This document shows positions 1 through 11,753 of a stretch of DNA of 64,000 nucleotides, one piece after another. The translations under genes were made by a program, and so were the position numbers. Within the stretch, counting starts at the first letter, position 1, and the number at the start of each line of letters is the position of its first letter. This DNA comes from Neckera pumila (taxonomy: Eukaryota; Streptophyta; Bryopsida; Hypnales; Neckeraceae). The stretch is taken from positions 3,722,501-3,786,500 of the forward strand of contig OZ018417.1 of NCBI GenBank assembly GCA_963969595.1. The letters run 5' to 3'. The notes under the pieces are model-generated. The model did not search any database. It saw only the letters and a program-made list of their open reading frames with translations, and was not told the origin of the DNA.

Positions 1-1194
1 GAGGACAAAGCTCCAGCCACAACTCCACAAGCGGCCTGGGGGAGTGGGGGACAGACCACCTCTGTGAATTTCTTCGGTCTGACATGCTCCGCCCCCACAG
101 ATTTTAATGCAGTGCATTTATAGATTGAATTCTGTAGTGCTGGTGCAATTCTAAGCTTTACTCAACGTATCCGTATTGAGTCTTCACCCATTCGAGTTCT
201 CAGTACTAAGGTAACTGCACCTTAAATAGCACAGTTAAGCAATTTAGCCCGATTCAGCATGGGTTTCACTATTATATTGAATTTTTCTAGATTCTCTTAG
301 AATGCATTTTTTGGACACCGTGTGAATAAACTATGAATTTCCAAAGTGTTGAGAATAGGTGTACCCAAAAACAATCATAGAGTCATATGAATAGTGGGAG
401 TACATTTTAGACAAGAATATCCACTATGTGCTTTTAAGTACTGTGCGATTTTAGGTGTAAGATAGTATGCTCTTAAAGCAACATTTAAGCCTACCTAACT
501 CATCATTGATAGAAGAACATACTTCAAGCAACATGTTAGTCCTTCCTAGATAGGGGTCGCAATTAGAACACGGTTGATTTTAGGTGTAGTTACCTTAGTT
601 ACCTTACGTTAGTTATGGAGCAGATCTATATTAGAGCCTTGCTTGTGAAGCTAATGTCCTTCCAGGGAGATCTGTTAATGAATGATGAACAACATATCCT
701 ACTGTAGTTATGCTTGATGGAAAGAATCCTACTTAGTTTCAGTTGGGAATGAAAGCTTCTTCGCGAAGGAAGCTCTCACATGGTGATGGAAGCTGTGGAG
801 TTCAGGTTTCGCGGCAGTCAGCTTTGAAACAGGTCGTCGTTGTGTAGTGACGGATTGATCAAGAGTTGTGCGACCTTGCGTTGTGTGGTTTTGGGCTTAT
901 TTTTGTACGAGGAGAAGCTCGGAGATTTCCATAGCGAGCTTGCTTTCCACTTGCGATTCAGAAAAGAAATTAGGTGTGGCAGTCGCTGGACTCTGTCTCT
1001 TGTTTTGGGCTTCAGAAGATCATATGATTTGCTGGTAGTTGCCAATTGACGCTCTTTTTGTTTAATTCTGCGAATAACTTGTTGTACTGCAAGAGGAGAT
1101 GATTATTTAGAGCACTAGTGCTTGATCACGAAACGTGAAGAGAATTGTAATCAAGCTTAGGCCAGCTGATGCGCTTTTAGGGTTTTGATTCGCC
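1..1194. other. Upstream region of the single-exon gene, no gene seen
   Basis: No coding region is supported here. Open frames between 818 and 1049 occur on both strands, are short and look like chance. The segment from about 780 to 1194 is less AT-rich than the DNA before it and probably holds the promoter and 5' leader of the gene starting at 1195. The transcription start is not visible. Confidence 0.5.
1177..1185 (-). promoter_or_regulatory. telo-box (AAACCCTAA) just before the start codon
   Basis: The plus strand reads TTAGGGTTT, the reverse complement of AAACCCTAA, ending about 9 bases before the ATG at 1195. Telo-boxes are common in plant promoters and leaders of growth-associated genes, where they bind telobox-repeat-binding factors. 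A second copy lies in the leader region of the CCCH gene at 25349. Function here is inferred from the motif only. Confidence 0.4.
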
Positions 1195-2535
1195 ATGGAG
1201 TCTCTTCCTGATCTCCATCCTGTGGTTCTCAAGTCCATTTCGTCGCCTCCGTTCGAGTATTCTGAGAAGGGACTCACATTCAGGGGCCATGTTCGAGAAT
1301 CGATCGCTGACCTGAAGTGTTGGCTCTTTCCTAAGAGAAAGAACGCTCAACCGCTGGACAAGACCAAAGATTGGTGGATGGCTCAGCTGTTTCTGCACGG
1401 CATTCGCGTCAGAAAGAGTATGCTCAAAGTGGACGTGATGGATGTTCTCAAAGCTGCGGTCAGAGGAGGGTTGGACGGTCCTCCAGAGGACATTCTCCAG
1501 CTGGAGAAAGATCTGGAGCGGAAGTTTCTATTAGAGAATGCGGAGGCGAGGGACAAGGAATACGGAGCCCTGAATGAGGGGGAACGAGCTGCGAAGTACA
1601 GCGAACGGTATCTGAGGGAGAAATTCTTCAATGGGACAAACGATGAGAACGTGATTGTTCTTCGCTTGCATGAAGAGCGGTACGCAACGGAAGTGCATAC
1701 CGCGGCCAGAAAGCTGGGCTTGCACTCTGAGGACGCTTTCGCGTCTCGTCGTCGTCAATTGCTCATTGTTGGCAATGACCAAGTTAATGTTCTTGAGGAA
1801 GTTTCTATTTGGGAACAGGAATTTGATGAGTGGAATGAGGAAAGAATAGCGTGGAAGCGACGGGAACAACGTGAGATCAGGAAGATAAACAAAACGTGGC
1901 GTCGGCAATATGAGGCTGTTGGGGTGGGAAGCTTTGAAGATGTTTCAGGGGAGTGGGAGATTGAATGCCCCGCAATCTATAATCACTATGGGCAGAGGTA
2001 TCGAAAATCTGAATACCGCAGCATGTCGATTTACTTCGATGACTATGTTTCTGAAGAGGAGGATGACGAATACGAGGATGAAGGAGAAAGCGACTCCGAG
2101 GAAATTGTTGGACTCTCCGATGGCGACTCACAGGAGGAAGCCAAAACTGAAGATAGCAATGAGAGTCTCCCTCAGATACTCTGTGCCAATTTCGACTTCG
2201 GCGTTTTGACTGGAGTGCTTCGCTCATGTAATAGTCTCCCTGCTCCGTCTTCATCTTTTCCTACACCGTGGGTGCCGTTCACTTGGCGATATCGAGAAAC
2301 CATCCGCGAGGACGCTTATATCCAGTACAACAACGAGACCGGATACTTGAAATTCGTGAGCAAGACACGCTTGAAGGGCGTCATGGAAGGATGGTCGTTT
2401 GTTGGACGTAAAATCGACAATTCGCCAGAGAATCTGAGAGATGAGTGGGAGAATTACAGTCGCGAGCAATACGAATATGAGAATGAGCGTAGATGGGGGT
2501 CTCAGTCAGTCTGGCGTTGGCGTAGACGGGTTTAG
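1195..2535 (+). CDS. Single-exon 446-residue protein with SAP-like helical segment and acidic stretch, function unknown
   Basis: I do not recognise this gene firmly. The start ATG lies in a good context (GCCATGG), the frame is open for 446 codons and it ends in TAG. Residues 59-111 read as a short helical module: WWMAQ, a short gap, HGI, a basic stretch, then VLKAAVRGGL, PPEDI and LEKDLERKF. From memory this spacing resembles SAP-like segments in fungal hypothetical proteins of the type AQ..hYGL..sK....L..av..G....P..I..LE..L. A charged, Glu/Arg-rich region follows (about 100-260), then a strongly acidic stretch at 287-303, and a C-terminal part (about 350-446) rich in Trp, Tyr and Arg. There is no signal peptide or membrane segment. 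Lack of introns contrasts with the two spliced genes in the window. A fungal-derived gene or a lineage-specific plant gene are both possible. Confidence 0.75.
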   Translation: MESLPDLHPVVLKSISSPPFEYSEKGLTFRGHVRESIADLKCWLFPKRKNAQPLDKTKDWWMAQLFLHGIRVRKSMLKVDVMDVLKAAVRGGLDGPPEDILQLEKDLERKFLLENAEARDKEYGALNEGERAAKYSERYLREKFFNGTNDENVIVLRLHEERYATEVHTAARKLGLHSEDAFASRRRQLLIVGNDQVNVLEEVSIWEQEFDEWNEERIAWKRREQREIRKINKTWRRQYEAVGVGSFEDVSGEWEIECPAIYNHYGQRYRKSEYRSMSIYFDDYVSEEEDDEYEDEGESDSEEIVGLSDGDSQEEAKTEDSNESLPQILCANFDFGVLTGVLRSCNSLPAPSSSFPTPWVPFTWRYRETIREDAYIQYNNETGYLKFVSKTRLKGVMEGWSFVGRKIDNSPENLRDEWENYSREQYEYENERRWGSQSVWRWRRRV

Positions 2536-5526
2536 GAATCTCCACTGTGGACAAATTTGGGTTGGGATGTCGGTGGATGCATGTGTATAACCCTGCTACT
2601 TTCAGTCCTGCATCGCCTGATAATCCACATGGTTCTAATTAAACTATGAACGGAATGAGCTTTACACTTTTGATATCTTACTTGATTGCAACTCAGTAAT
2701 TCCAAACACTTGCGGTTCATTGAACATTCATCTCTCCAAGAGCAAAACAGCGCCATGGCGTATTTACTGAAGGCATTGCAACTTACCAATCGGAGAGCAC
2801 ATTGTAAAGCTCATAAGCTACCTGCACTTCTAGTTCTACATAGTTTCTACTGTAGATCATCATACAGCGTGATGCTTACTTAACAAGAGATCACATCAAT
2901 CACACTTCAAATCTGCAGGTGAGTGGTTTTTTTAACTACTATGAGTTCCAGCTCTTTCTTCTAATGCGCTTGTAGAGTTGCAAGGGTCTATTTTCACCTA
3001 ACATGTAGAAAATGTGAGTGTCTTGAGTAGCTTAAATTGTGCTGGCTTCTTCGTTGAAGTGGTCCATGTTAACGAAAGCGTTCACAAATTTGAGGACGAT
3101 ATTTGTGATTTCAGTCCATGTGTAAGTTAGTTTCAAGATTTAACTTCTCCAACTGGATTTCAAACTGAATGAGTCAATCAGCTTTCGAGTGTTGACTATG
3201 AGGCCTCCTTCACTTGTGAAACTAATATTCAACCAGGAGCTCCATTGCTGGTCCTGCATCGATTGGGCTAAGCTAGCTGAAAGTCCATGGAAATCTACTC
3301 TCAGGGGACGACCTTAGAGGCAAAGGTAGTGAGGGCTGATTGAGGGTATTCCTCTTCAGATCTTAAACTTGATCATGCTCTGGATTGTTAGAATGTTGGC
3401 ACGATTTAATTCTCCTCGGCCTTGAATGTCTGCTAGCACAGGATCCATGGCTAGTCTCGAGATTGGATCGCCTCAAGCCAAGGTCGTGCTTATGAACTAT
3501 TGAAGTATTGATTGGTTGTTTACTTCCAACCACGAGAACCCATTTCAGCTGAAGTAATGTATTAATCATTACCGTGCAAATAAAAATTTAGGTTTGGAAG
3601 TATGTACAGGTACCATAGGAGGTTACTGTGTATATGTTTTTATTATCAATATAGTTCACAACACTAATGATGGTAAATAGTGTTACTTACACTAATTGAT
3701 TTTAAAATGTTATTATTTATTATTCTTTATGAATATTTTACCACAAGCATAGGTATTGATATGTTCCAAAATTGCGGTTCTTGATGAATGTCGTGGTAAA
3801 AATACTCATCAAGAATAATAATTTATGATGTTTTGAAATCAAATAGTGTGGGTAACACTAAATACCATCATTAGTGAGATGGTTGAGTAAATTGGATAGG
3901 ATAGTGACCACAGTCTAATTTATGCTAACTTGGAGTTTGGAGTTCGGAAATTTCTGCCGTAACTTAGATCATAAATGGATCAATGTGATTTTATTTTATT
4001 GGATACAGTAGGTAGACACCAAGTCACTTATGGGCTCGTCGACAGTTCCAGCACTTCAGTTCCACAGTTCCTTCATTAGGTAAAATTTCCTCCTCAAGTA
4101 AAATCAATTGGCACATTTGGCAGTCTAAGTACTGCAATGTAGATTTCCTGTGTCCGCCATGTCAGCAGCTTAAAATACAAGGCAGAATTTAGTGTTATTT
4201 CTTGTAAGGTAGAAGTACCTATTTCCAACAACCCCTGAAAAGCAGTTGGAAGCACTGTTCATTGAAAAAGATTCGTTGAATGTACCTTCTCGTCCACTCA
4301 TCTCTTTCTCTCTTTATCAAAGCTAACCATAATAGGTGATTTTATGAGACCAAAATGGATAGGAATGAAAAATCCACATTTAATTTGAATAAAAAAATCT
4401 TGAGTTTTCTTTTTCTTTTTCTTCAATCTTCTTCATCCTTGCACACATTGAGCTCAATTCTCTCCACGAATTTCCCTTACCCTACAGGCTGAAATGCATA
4501 AGTTATTGGAAATACGTACTTCTACCTTATCCATCATAAATAAAAGGGAAATGCTCGGTATTATCGGTAAGTGGATCTTTAAGTTTCTAATCTACAACTG
4601 GGGCAGGTTCTGGTCAGAGAAGGATCGATGATCGGATGGCCAAGAACGACCAAGGTCGGTTGGGTAACTTCGTTTGTACACTTTGTCCTTTGGAGTGAGA
4701 GTGTGAGTGTGACCCCTGCCGTTGTTGAATTGGGGGTTCTGTAACTCATTTTTCCGTTCTAAATTTTCGTTTTAAGTTGCGCCTAACAATCAAATACGGT
4801 CTTTTCGTTGTCCAGCCTTTGGCTTGGCTGTTATTCTTGTGTTGTTTCTGCAATGGAATTGTCCTTTGTTTAAAAAGAAAACAAAATAAAAATCAAATAC
4901 AACCCCCACCCCCGTCTAATCTGGCCAATTTGTTTGTCCCAAACCTTGTTAGGTTGAATGATTGATCATGACTCTCCAATATACCGGTTTAAAAATTCTA
5001 AGCTGTGAATAAAAAAGGAGTCTGACAAAATAACACGTGCTAAGGAATCCTACTGTAGAGGACACCCCCAACAATGCTGGAGGATGGAAGGAAACTCCGC
5101 GTGCGAAGGTACGCGATTGTGCATGTGGAGTACAGTACAGTACAGTACATTCTGTTTGAGTCTGTACAGTACTGGCAGAGTATAAACTTGATTTTCTGGG
5201 TCGTGTTCTTTACAGATTCAGACAGATCTGCTTGGAGTACCGCGCCAGCTCTTCCGGAAACTAGATTCTTGCAGGCAAGGTGTTCAAGTGTCACAGGAAC
5301 TCCGATACGGATTGTTGATCGGGTGAATTCTCTCAGAAAGTTTAGATGCATCATTCTGCTTCAGCTCTTCTGACTTGGGATTCGAACAATTTGATGGACT
5401 TTGATGGTCTGACTGCCAGTTTGATCACTCTGAATAATGGTCGATCGCATGGATAGACTTCTATCCCTGAGCTCAAATGTCAAGATTGAGGAAAAGAGCT
5501 GTCTTGTACAGATTTAATAGTACAAA
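2536..5526. other. Gene-free stretch after the single-exon gene
   Basis: No supported coding region. It contains the 3' flank of the preceding gene, the inverted-repeat element at 3662-3876 and a small GTACA-type repeat at about 5131-5173. The stretch 5180-5526 directly precedes the metacaspase relic and could be its former leader, but nothing in it proves this. Confidence 0.5.
3662..3876. repeat. 215-bp foldback element with ~83-bp arms
   Basis: The left arm starts CACTAATGATGGTA and the right arm ends TACCATCATTAGTG. The two arms (about 3662-3744 and 3793-3876) are near-perfect reverse complements around a loop of about 50 bases. This is the shape of a small inverted-repeat transposable element. 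A transcript through it would fold into one long hairpin of the kind that feeds small-RNA processing. No clear target-site duplication is visible. Confidence 0.75.
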
Positions 5527-7092
5527 TTGGCGAAGAGAGCGCTGCTGGTGGGTTGCAACTACTCTGGTACCGAATCATCCCTCAATGGTTGTGTCAAGGA
5601 TGTCGCGGCCATGCACACCATACTAGACCAGTCATTTCGGATTTGATGAGGCCGACATTGTGGTCCTTGTGGACACCGATGAGAATGCCGAGCAGCCTAC
5701 TCACATGTGCCAACATTTTGTTCAAACTGGAAGGTCTTATTTCAGGTGCTGAACCGGGAGACATCCATCCTGGTGTTCTTTTTCAGTGGCCATGGAATAC
5801 GGGTGAGGGATGCCAACCTTAATCAACTTCTTGCTCTAATTTCCTTTGCATCGATCCCTTCATTTTTGAATATCTGCGTTTTGTACTTTGTTTTTGTAAG
5901 GCATAGACCCATATACGGTACATGAAATTGGTGCCCATGGTGATAGCTTACACCGCGGCATTCGCGCGTTTTTGAGCTGTCCGACCGGAAACCCAGTTTG
6001 CGCAGCTGACCGACAAATCAATCCACTTGTCCTGGATTTTGGTCAACGCTGAGGTTTTCAATTGGGTCACTCGTAGCCAGTCTAATGTAAGCAGCTGTTA
6101 TTTTGATTTTCTGAGCTCTGGGCAATTGAAAGTCCTAGTTTTCCAAGCTTGGGGCACTTCAATGTCACAGTTCTGGCGCTCTGAAATTCGCCATTGTAAT
6201 GAATATTCCAGTTTTTTATTCACCTTGCATCGATAACTAGCTAGAGTTTCGTTCCGTGAAGAGATTTTAGAGCTGACGTTTCAGTTCATTGATCTTGAAT
6301 CTTGGGACAATTTTTGTCAGATCCCAGCCGAAGCCGGCGACGAAGATTGGGGATAGACTCTGCAAGAAGCTTGAAGTGCTCGTGTGCATATGCCCATTTG
6401 CTATTATATTGATGCTCGTGATTCCACCTTTGCACTTCCAACTTCATAGCTTGACTACCAACATCTGATGAATCCCTTGGCAAAATAAGCACGTTGATGT
6501 TCACAGATATGCGGTCAATATGAAGCAAGGGAAATTCCTTGATCCATTCATTCCATCCAAAACTGTGCCAAATTCTATTTTGTAACGAAGGGTTGTTACC
6601 ATTACATTCCATATGGCGGTCGTGTATGTTTTCTGAGGTTCCTAACTTGCTGCTCTGTTAACGAACAGGAAGAAGACGACTCAGAGCTGGCGGGAAAAGT
6701 TTAGTTTCTGCCCTGGCTGTCGAGTTTCTGCAGTCAAAGATTGCAGATGACTCAGACTTGCGTGGCCTCAATTCAAAGCGTCGGGGTGTATCGTAGTACA
6801 CATTCGCAAAGGACTGCGGTTGAGGCCGAGGATGTGGGCATCCTACACAGCGGTTGTCAATCCGACGAGCTCTCTTCAGACATGCGACCCACCCGTGATC
6901 CCGCAGATGCCTATGGAGCTTTCACCAGAGCAAGAAACGGTTCTGAAACAATCGGAGACGCCTCTCACCAATCGAAAGATGATTCTTGAGGTGCGCAAAT
7001 GGCTCCAGTCGCAACCTGGGATGACGCAGAATCCGTGCCTCTACTGCAATGATGAAAATGCAGATGCCGTTTTCATATGTGACCTAAGTTAG
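5527..7092 (+). pseudogene. Type II metacaspase relic, multiply frameshifted
   Basis: Fragments of a plant type II metacaspase appear in order but in different frames. From 5527 the frame reads LAKRALLVGCNYSGTE, matching the conserved start of the p20 domain, but the initiator position is TTG and in-frame stops (TAA, TAG) lie just upstream. After 5638 the frame changes to GFDEADIVVLVDTDEN, then at 5709 to ANILFKLEGLISGAEPGDI, then near 5765 to ILVFFFSGHGIR, which contains the catalytic His of the SGHGTR motif. I cannot find the catalytic-Cys motif DSCHSGG. The p10 part returns at 6710 (ALAVEFLQSKIADDSDL), at about 6828 (DVGILHSGCQSDE, then DPADAYGAF) and, after another frame change, at about 6930-7080 (TNRKMILEVRKWL, then CLYCNDENADAVFIC), the family's usual C-terminus. 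Introns could explain the gap but not the frame changes inside single motifs. Functional metacaspases are Ca-dependent Arg/Lys-specific proteases involved in cell death; this copy looks dead. Confidence 0.8.
6286..6612 (-). other. Antisense open frame inside the metacaspase relic, unrecognised
   Basis: A 108-codon frame on the minus strand lies between the p20-like and p10-like parts of the relic, where a spacer or intron would be expected. The translation has a natural-looking composition (Trp, His and charged residues) but no motif I recognise. It may be chance or a fragment of an element inserted into the dying gene. Confidence 0.2.
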
Positions 7093-8214
7093 TTTTGATG
7101 GGGAATTCGTATTGAGAGTTTGGGTTTCTCCATTCATGTAGCATGGTGGTGCCGTGACGAGGACCTCGCAATAGAGGAAAGCAGATGGCAGAGTCTCCAT
7201 TCATTTATTTTAAGCTTAGCATGGTTGCTCATCGCTATTGCTCTGTTATTGATTTCTTTTTTGCCTTCCAATTTTGCTAATACAATGCGCTATTCTATTT
7301 GCATTTAGAGAAAGGAAATTTGAAAGGAGGGTGCTAGATATAAAAATCATCTTCGCTCTGGAGAACCGGAACGTGCAGGATAGTTGAAAGAAACGACGTA
7401 GTTACGTATTAGATAACCGATGAGCCGCTGTAGCGGCGAGTAGGTTATCGGACATAACCGGTTGTTCACTTTTCAATCACAACCTTTGATCTTCATAATC
7501 CAAGGGTGCAGGAAGCAAGTTGAAAGGAGAGAAGGTTATGAGTTACAACTTGTGATGGCAATGGTGATGGGTTGCCAATGGGACGGTGCCACGTGAGTGT
7601 TGAAAACTCAACAACCGGTTATGTAATTATAATACTCTTCCAGCGCAAAAATGACATAGAGAACAAGCAATTTAATCCTTATCTTCACATTCTAACTCAA
7701 AATGAACGGAGTATGTCTTCTTCTACTTGCAATAGTATGGAAATTGTTAACCACGAATTGGAGCAGACAGAAGAGTTGATATCATGCTTGGTTAAAGAAG
7801 AAGTAACAGGGTATACTATCGCTTGAAAAGATGATGCCACCCCTGACCACCCACCCCAGCCAAATAAATAGGAGCCATAGATTATACTAAGGGAAAAAGG
7901 AAACCCCTCCCCTGTTGTTGATTACAACTGGAGGAAAGTAAAGGAGACCATCAATTTAGTTGTGGATTTGGATACAAAATGACAATATGGATATACTAAT
8001 ACAGATACTGCATACAGGAAAACACATACAAAAAATCATACAGAAAACATGAATCCATATTGTTTGCTGATAAGATTCATTTTGAAAAATACAAAGAGGG
8101 ATGAGGTGAAAAAATTAACATGGCTCTAAGGGGGGGAGGTGAATTTGTATATGTATACATATGCATATCTATACCTTGTATGGATGTCTCATATACAAAT
8201 CCAAAGAGGGGCAA
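7093..8214. other. Gene-free stretch with a small hairpin
   Basis: Nothing coding is supported. A compact hairpin lies at 7412-7449: GATAACC pairs with GGTTATC, and inside it GCCGCT pairs with AGCGGC. The short open frame at 7572-7826 has no recognisable features. Confidence 0.4.
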
Positions 8215-9242
8215 TTAACCCCATACGCACCAAACGGTGTTTTTTTGGCAACATAGTGATTTTGGCTAGCTCACTATGAATTGAAAAAAAAAAATTCTTT
8301 GAAATTTTCACACAACATGTGCCCGAGGAGTAGCTTTAAGGCCCAACAAATAAGAAAGAACAAATTATTAATTTTTATATTTGCACAACCGTTGGTCGTG
8401 TTATATCTAATCAACAAATAGAAGAAGCTATTCAAGGTACTTTAAAAGCTTTTAGAACTTTTGACTACATGGTTAAAAATTTATTGGATGATATGTCATT
8501 TTCAAAGGTCGATGAGCAACTCAAAAAAATTCTGAAAAATCACTTTTTAAAAGACTAAAAACTTGAAATTGTTTTTTAGATCTACATACACGTAGAAAGA
8601 CTTGAATCAATCCATTTTGATTTATGAGATGAAAATTATGAGATGTTCTAGTTTGCGGGCAGTTATGGATTTCTTATTCTAAAACAAACTTTGGAGTCCT
8701 TTACTTAATTCAGTTTCTAATCTTTTTTGAAAAAAATAAAATCATAAGGATGTAGATTGTTTATTATAACGTTACAACCGTTGGGATTGGCATTTTTCAA
8801 TTCCATAATTAAATTATTAACAATTTAATGTTTTGAATCATTCTTTACTTCTTTCTACTTACTATTTTTTTCCTATATGTTGTACAATTCCAAATGATCT
8901 GAAACTTTTCAAGCATGTAGCCAACTTGCTTTGAAGAATGAATTTATAATATAACCACCATTTTGGACATTTTTCATATAAATGTGACCTTGTGAAGTGC
9001 AGCCGCCCAATTTTTTGCAAGGCCAAAAAAAGGGGTTTTGTCAATTCAAATGCTAATATCTTGCAATCTAAATAGTGGAAAATTCTAAAAAAAATTCTAC
9101 ATCTTTCAAACTAGCTTACTACAAGATCCTACAATTATATGTGTCCAAAAATGTTTTTTTCCTAAAATTTGGTATTTGTACTAGAAATGGCAGTTTTGGA
9201 GCGTTTTGGGTGAAAATATAGTCTCTGACCTTTAGGGGTTAA
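8215..9242. mobile_element. TTAA-bounded non-autonomous element, copy A
   Basis: It begins TTAACCCCATACG and ends CCTTTAGGGGTTAA. It is an inverted-orientation relative of the copies at 21267 and 48681: the right end (ATGGCAGTTTTGGAGCG, then TATAGTC) is the reverse complement of their left ends, and the left end shares TTTTGGCAACATAG, ATGTGCCC and GGAGTAGCTT with the reverse complement of the 21267 copy. No transposase frame is present. It carries a private insertion at about 8349-8457. Confidence 0.75.
8349..8457 (+). other. ~100-bp insertion in copy A with a plastid RNA-polymerase-like reading frame
   Basis: Siblings at 21267 and 48681 have a short TTTCATGA-type junction where this copy has about 100 extra bases. 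The extra segment is open in one frame and includes [18 protein letters not shown]. The TTVGR.I.N pattern recalls the beta'-type subunits of bacterial/plastid RNA polymerase, and the A/T-ending codons suit plastid DNA. I infer a small piece of nuclear plastid DNA (NUPT). The match is from memory and chance is not excluded. Confidence 0.3.
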
Positions 9243-11169
9243 ATCAAAATTAGTAAATAACTACATGAGTGAGTCTTCTGAATACCTATCCAATGGTAGG
9301 AGAATTGTCATGGTTGAGCAATCTCCATTGAATGTTGGCCATTTTCTACCACTCTACCACTTGTATGTACATTCAGAATGCCTATGGTGAGCTTAACTTC
9401 TAAAGGACCTTAAAGCCACCAAGTGGCTTTTGCAACACTGTTTTTTGCACCTCCAATCCTTAAAGGGTTCATCATAAAACCTAAAATCCTTGAAAAGATG
9501 TTTTTTGTTTTTTATATGAATGCTGAGAGGCCTTTAGGATGAAAAAAAATATTTTTCATCTAATTTTTTGAGGATTGCTAGGATTCATTTTTATGACTTA
9601 ATATTCAAACTAATAGAAAGGAAGAAATGAAGCTTACTAATCTAGTTTCTTCTTTAATTTGAATTTTTTTTGAAATTCAATATTCTATTGCAATTTGAAC
9701 TTTGAATTTATTACCGTGGAGTGTTGATTTATTGATTTTAGAATGATATGATAAATATTATTGCACCATGATGATCTAGACTATTATAGTCACCTATAGA
9801 GAATATTTCAAATTTTTGGAGGATGTATTGTATTTAATATTTAAAAAAATTCACAATAATTTCAAATTTTCACATTTATACTTGAAATTTTTATAACTTC
9901 TAGAAGATATACCATTACATCTTCAAAAATAAAGATAAAAATCTTCATTGAAAAAGAGTGGTAAAAAAGACCCTTCAAAGAGAGGAGCTTTGAAGTATGA
10001 AAAAATGATGAGAGGCTTGTCCTTCCAACGTTAGTGACACAAGTTTAAGGCAGACCAATTGATTTTATTTGTTGCCTAAGTCTATCATCCTACTTTTGGC
10101 CCAATTCTGTCCAAAAACTCATCCAAATCTATTCATTGTTTGAAAAAATCACTGCATTTGTATGAAATCATTCACAAGTCACTTTCTAACTTCAATGATC
10201 TTGATTAAAGAACTCTAAAAAGAGTGCACTATATATACAAGGTTGAATACCAATATCCTTCACTTTGCATTTTTCACTTTATAACTATTAGTGAATGAAA
10301 TATTTTATAATTCATCTTTAGAGATGTCTTCTATGAGTTGTAAAAATTTTAGAGTTTTGATGGAGATTCAAATGTATCTTGCTTTCTTGACAAAAAAATA
10401 GATAAAAATTCATATCAATTATAAAATTTGCTCAAAAAATCTAGATTTTTATTAAAGATGTATATTATGGTGAAAGATTTTTATGATACAAAATAAAATT
10501 TCTACTTCACTTGATAAATACAACAAGTAGTGTGGCCCTGTTTTGTTTTTAAATCATTCCTTACATATCATTGTGGAACTACTTCTAACCTTGCAAAACA
10601 CTATTCTTTCTCCAATGGACCAAAATTTCATAAAACGTAATTTATCAAAGAACAAAGCTTGGGCTATAGAGAGATCTTCTCCCCTTTAGCTATGAATTTG
10701 CTCTACTAATAGTAATGGCTATCACAGATGCATAGACTCCTTGCAGAAACGGCAAAATAGCAAAAGAGTGAGGATATATGCATAAACTATGGGTTGATGT
10801 TTGACAAAATCAAACAATCTGCGCAATAAACTATGCCTTAGTGACATTTCAAGTGGACATTACCTCGTCAATCTTCAAAGGAGTGGATTACCTTTGCAAA
10901 AGAATTCCTTCACCATAAAGCAAGAGCATCCATGAGATTGTGATAAACTACTGTCTATTCCAACCCAAACGTGAGCAAGTCCATTGTGGGTAAAATCAAA
11001 TTAGTGGTGAACATTTCAAAACTTGAGCTCACTTGTAATAGTTAGGATTAGTAGGAGCTCAACTGCTCATAGTTAAGTCAAAAATAGGAATTGTATTCAA
11101 AGTACAATTTCAGACCTCATTAGGCATATAAGAATAACTTTTTCAAAAAACTTTGAACTAAATTTATGT

Positions 11170-11370
11170 GGAAATCAAGCAATCTTTCATCTTCATAAAT
11201 CCTTTTGATATTTCAAGCCTCCAATCAAAGTTATGGACAAATTTCAAGGAGGAGTTGGAAGGGACATTTTCTTTGACATTTTCAAATGTCCCCTTTGAAT
11301 TTTGTCCATAACTTTTGTTTGGATGCTCATAATCACAAATATATTTTTGAAGATGAAAATTAGGTTTAAT
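11170..11370. repeat. Imperfect foldback, ~200 bp
   Basis: The left side carries TTTCATCTTCA and AAAGTTATGGACAAA; the right side carries their near reverse complements TTTGTCCATAACTTTTG and TGAAGATGAAAA. The centre has the nearly self-complementary pair GACATTTTCTTTGACA and TTTTCAAATGTCC. It resembles an old inverted-repeat element. Confidence 0.5.
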
Positions 11371-11401
11371 TCTCAAATTATCTTAGTTCAATTTTTTTTT
11401 A

Positions 11402-11753
11402 AATGTTATTTTACTATGTCAAAATGCGGTCAAAATTCTACTTTGAACATAGTTACTACTTTTTCACAATGAAAGGTTAAGCTCTCATCTTCAAATTATC
11501 CCATATCCTTTGAGGGTTCATGAGAGACAATGGATTTCATTATAAAAACAACCTCTCAATCCTCTAATTTTTTTGAAAATGTTATTTTACTATGCCAAAA
11601 TGAGGTCAAAATTCTACTTTGAACATAGTTACTACTTTTTCACAATGAGAGGTCAAGCTCTCATCTTCAAATTTTTCCATATCCTTTGAGAGTTCATGAG
11701 AGACAATGGATTTCATTATAAAAACAACCTCTCGATCCTCCATTCTCATTACA
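11402..11753. repeat. Tandem duplication, 176-bp period, two copies
   Basis: The block starting AATGTTATTTTACTATG at 11402 recurs at 11578 with few differences. Both copies run through GTCAAAATTCTACTTTG, TTTTTCACAATGA, and GAGAGACAATGGATTTC. No coding content. Confidence 0.8.

Noticed and set aside
9393..9480. Another TTAA element starting TTAACTTCTAAAGGACC
   Set aside because: The left terminus fits the family, but no matching right terminus was found at a plausible distance.
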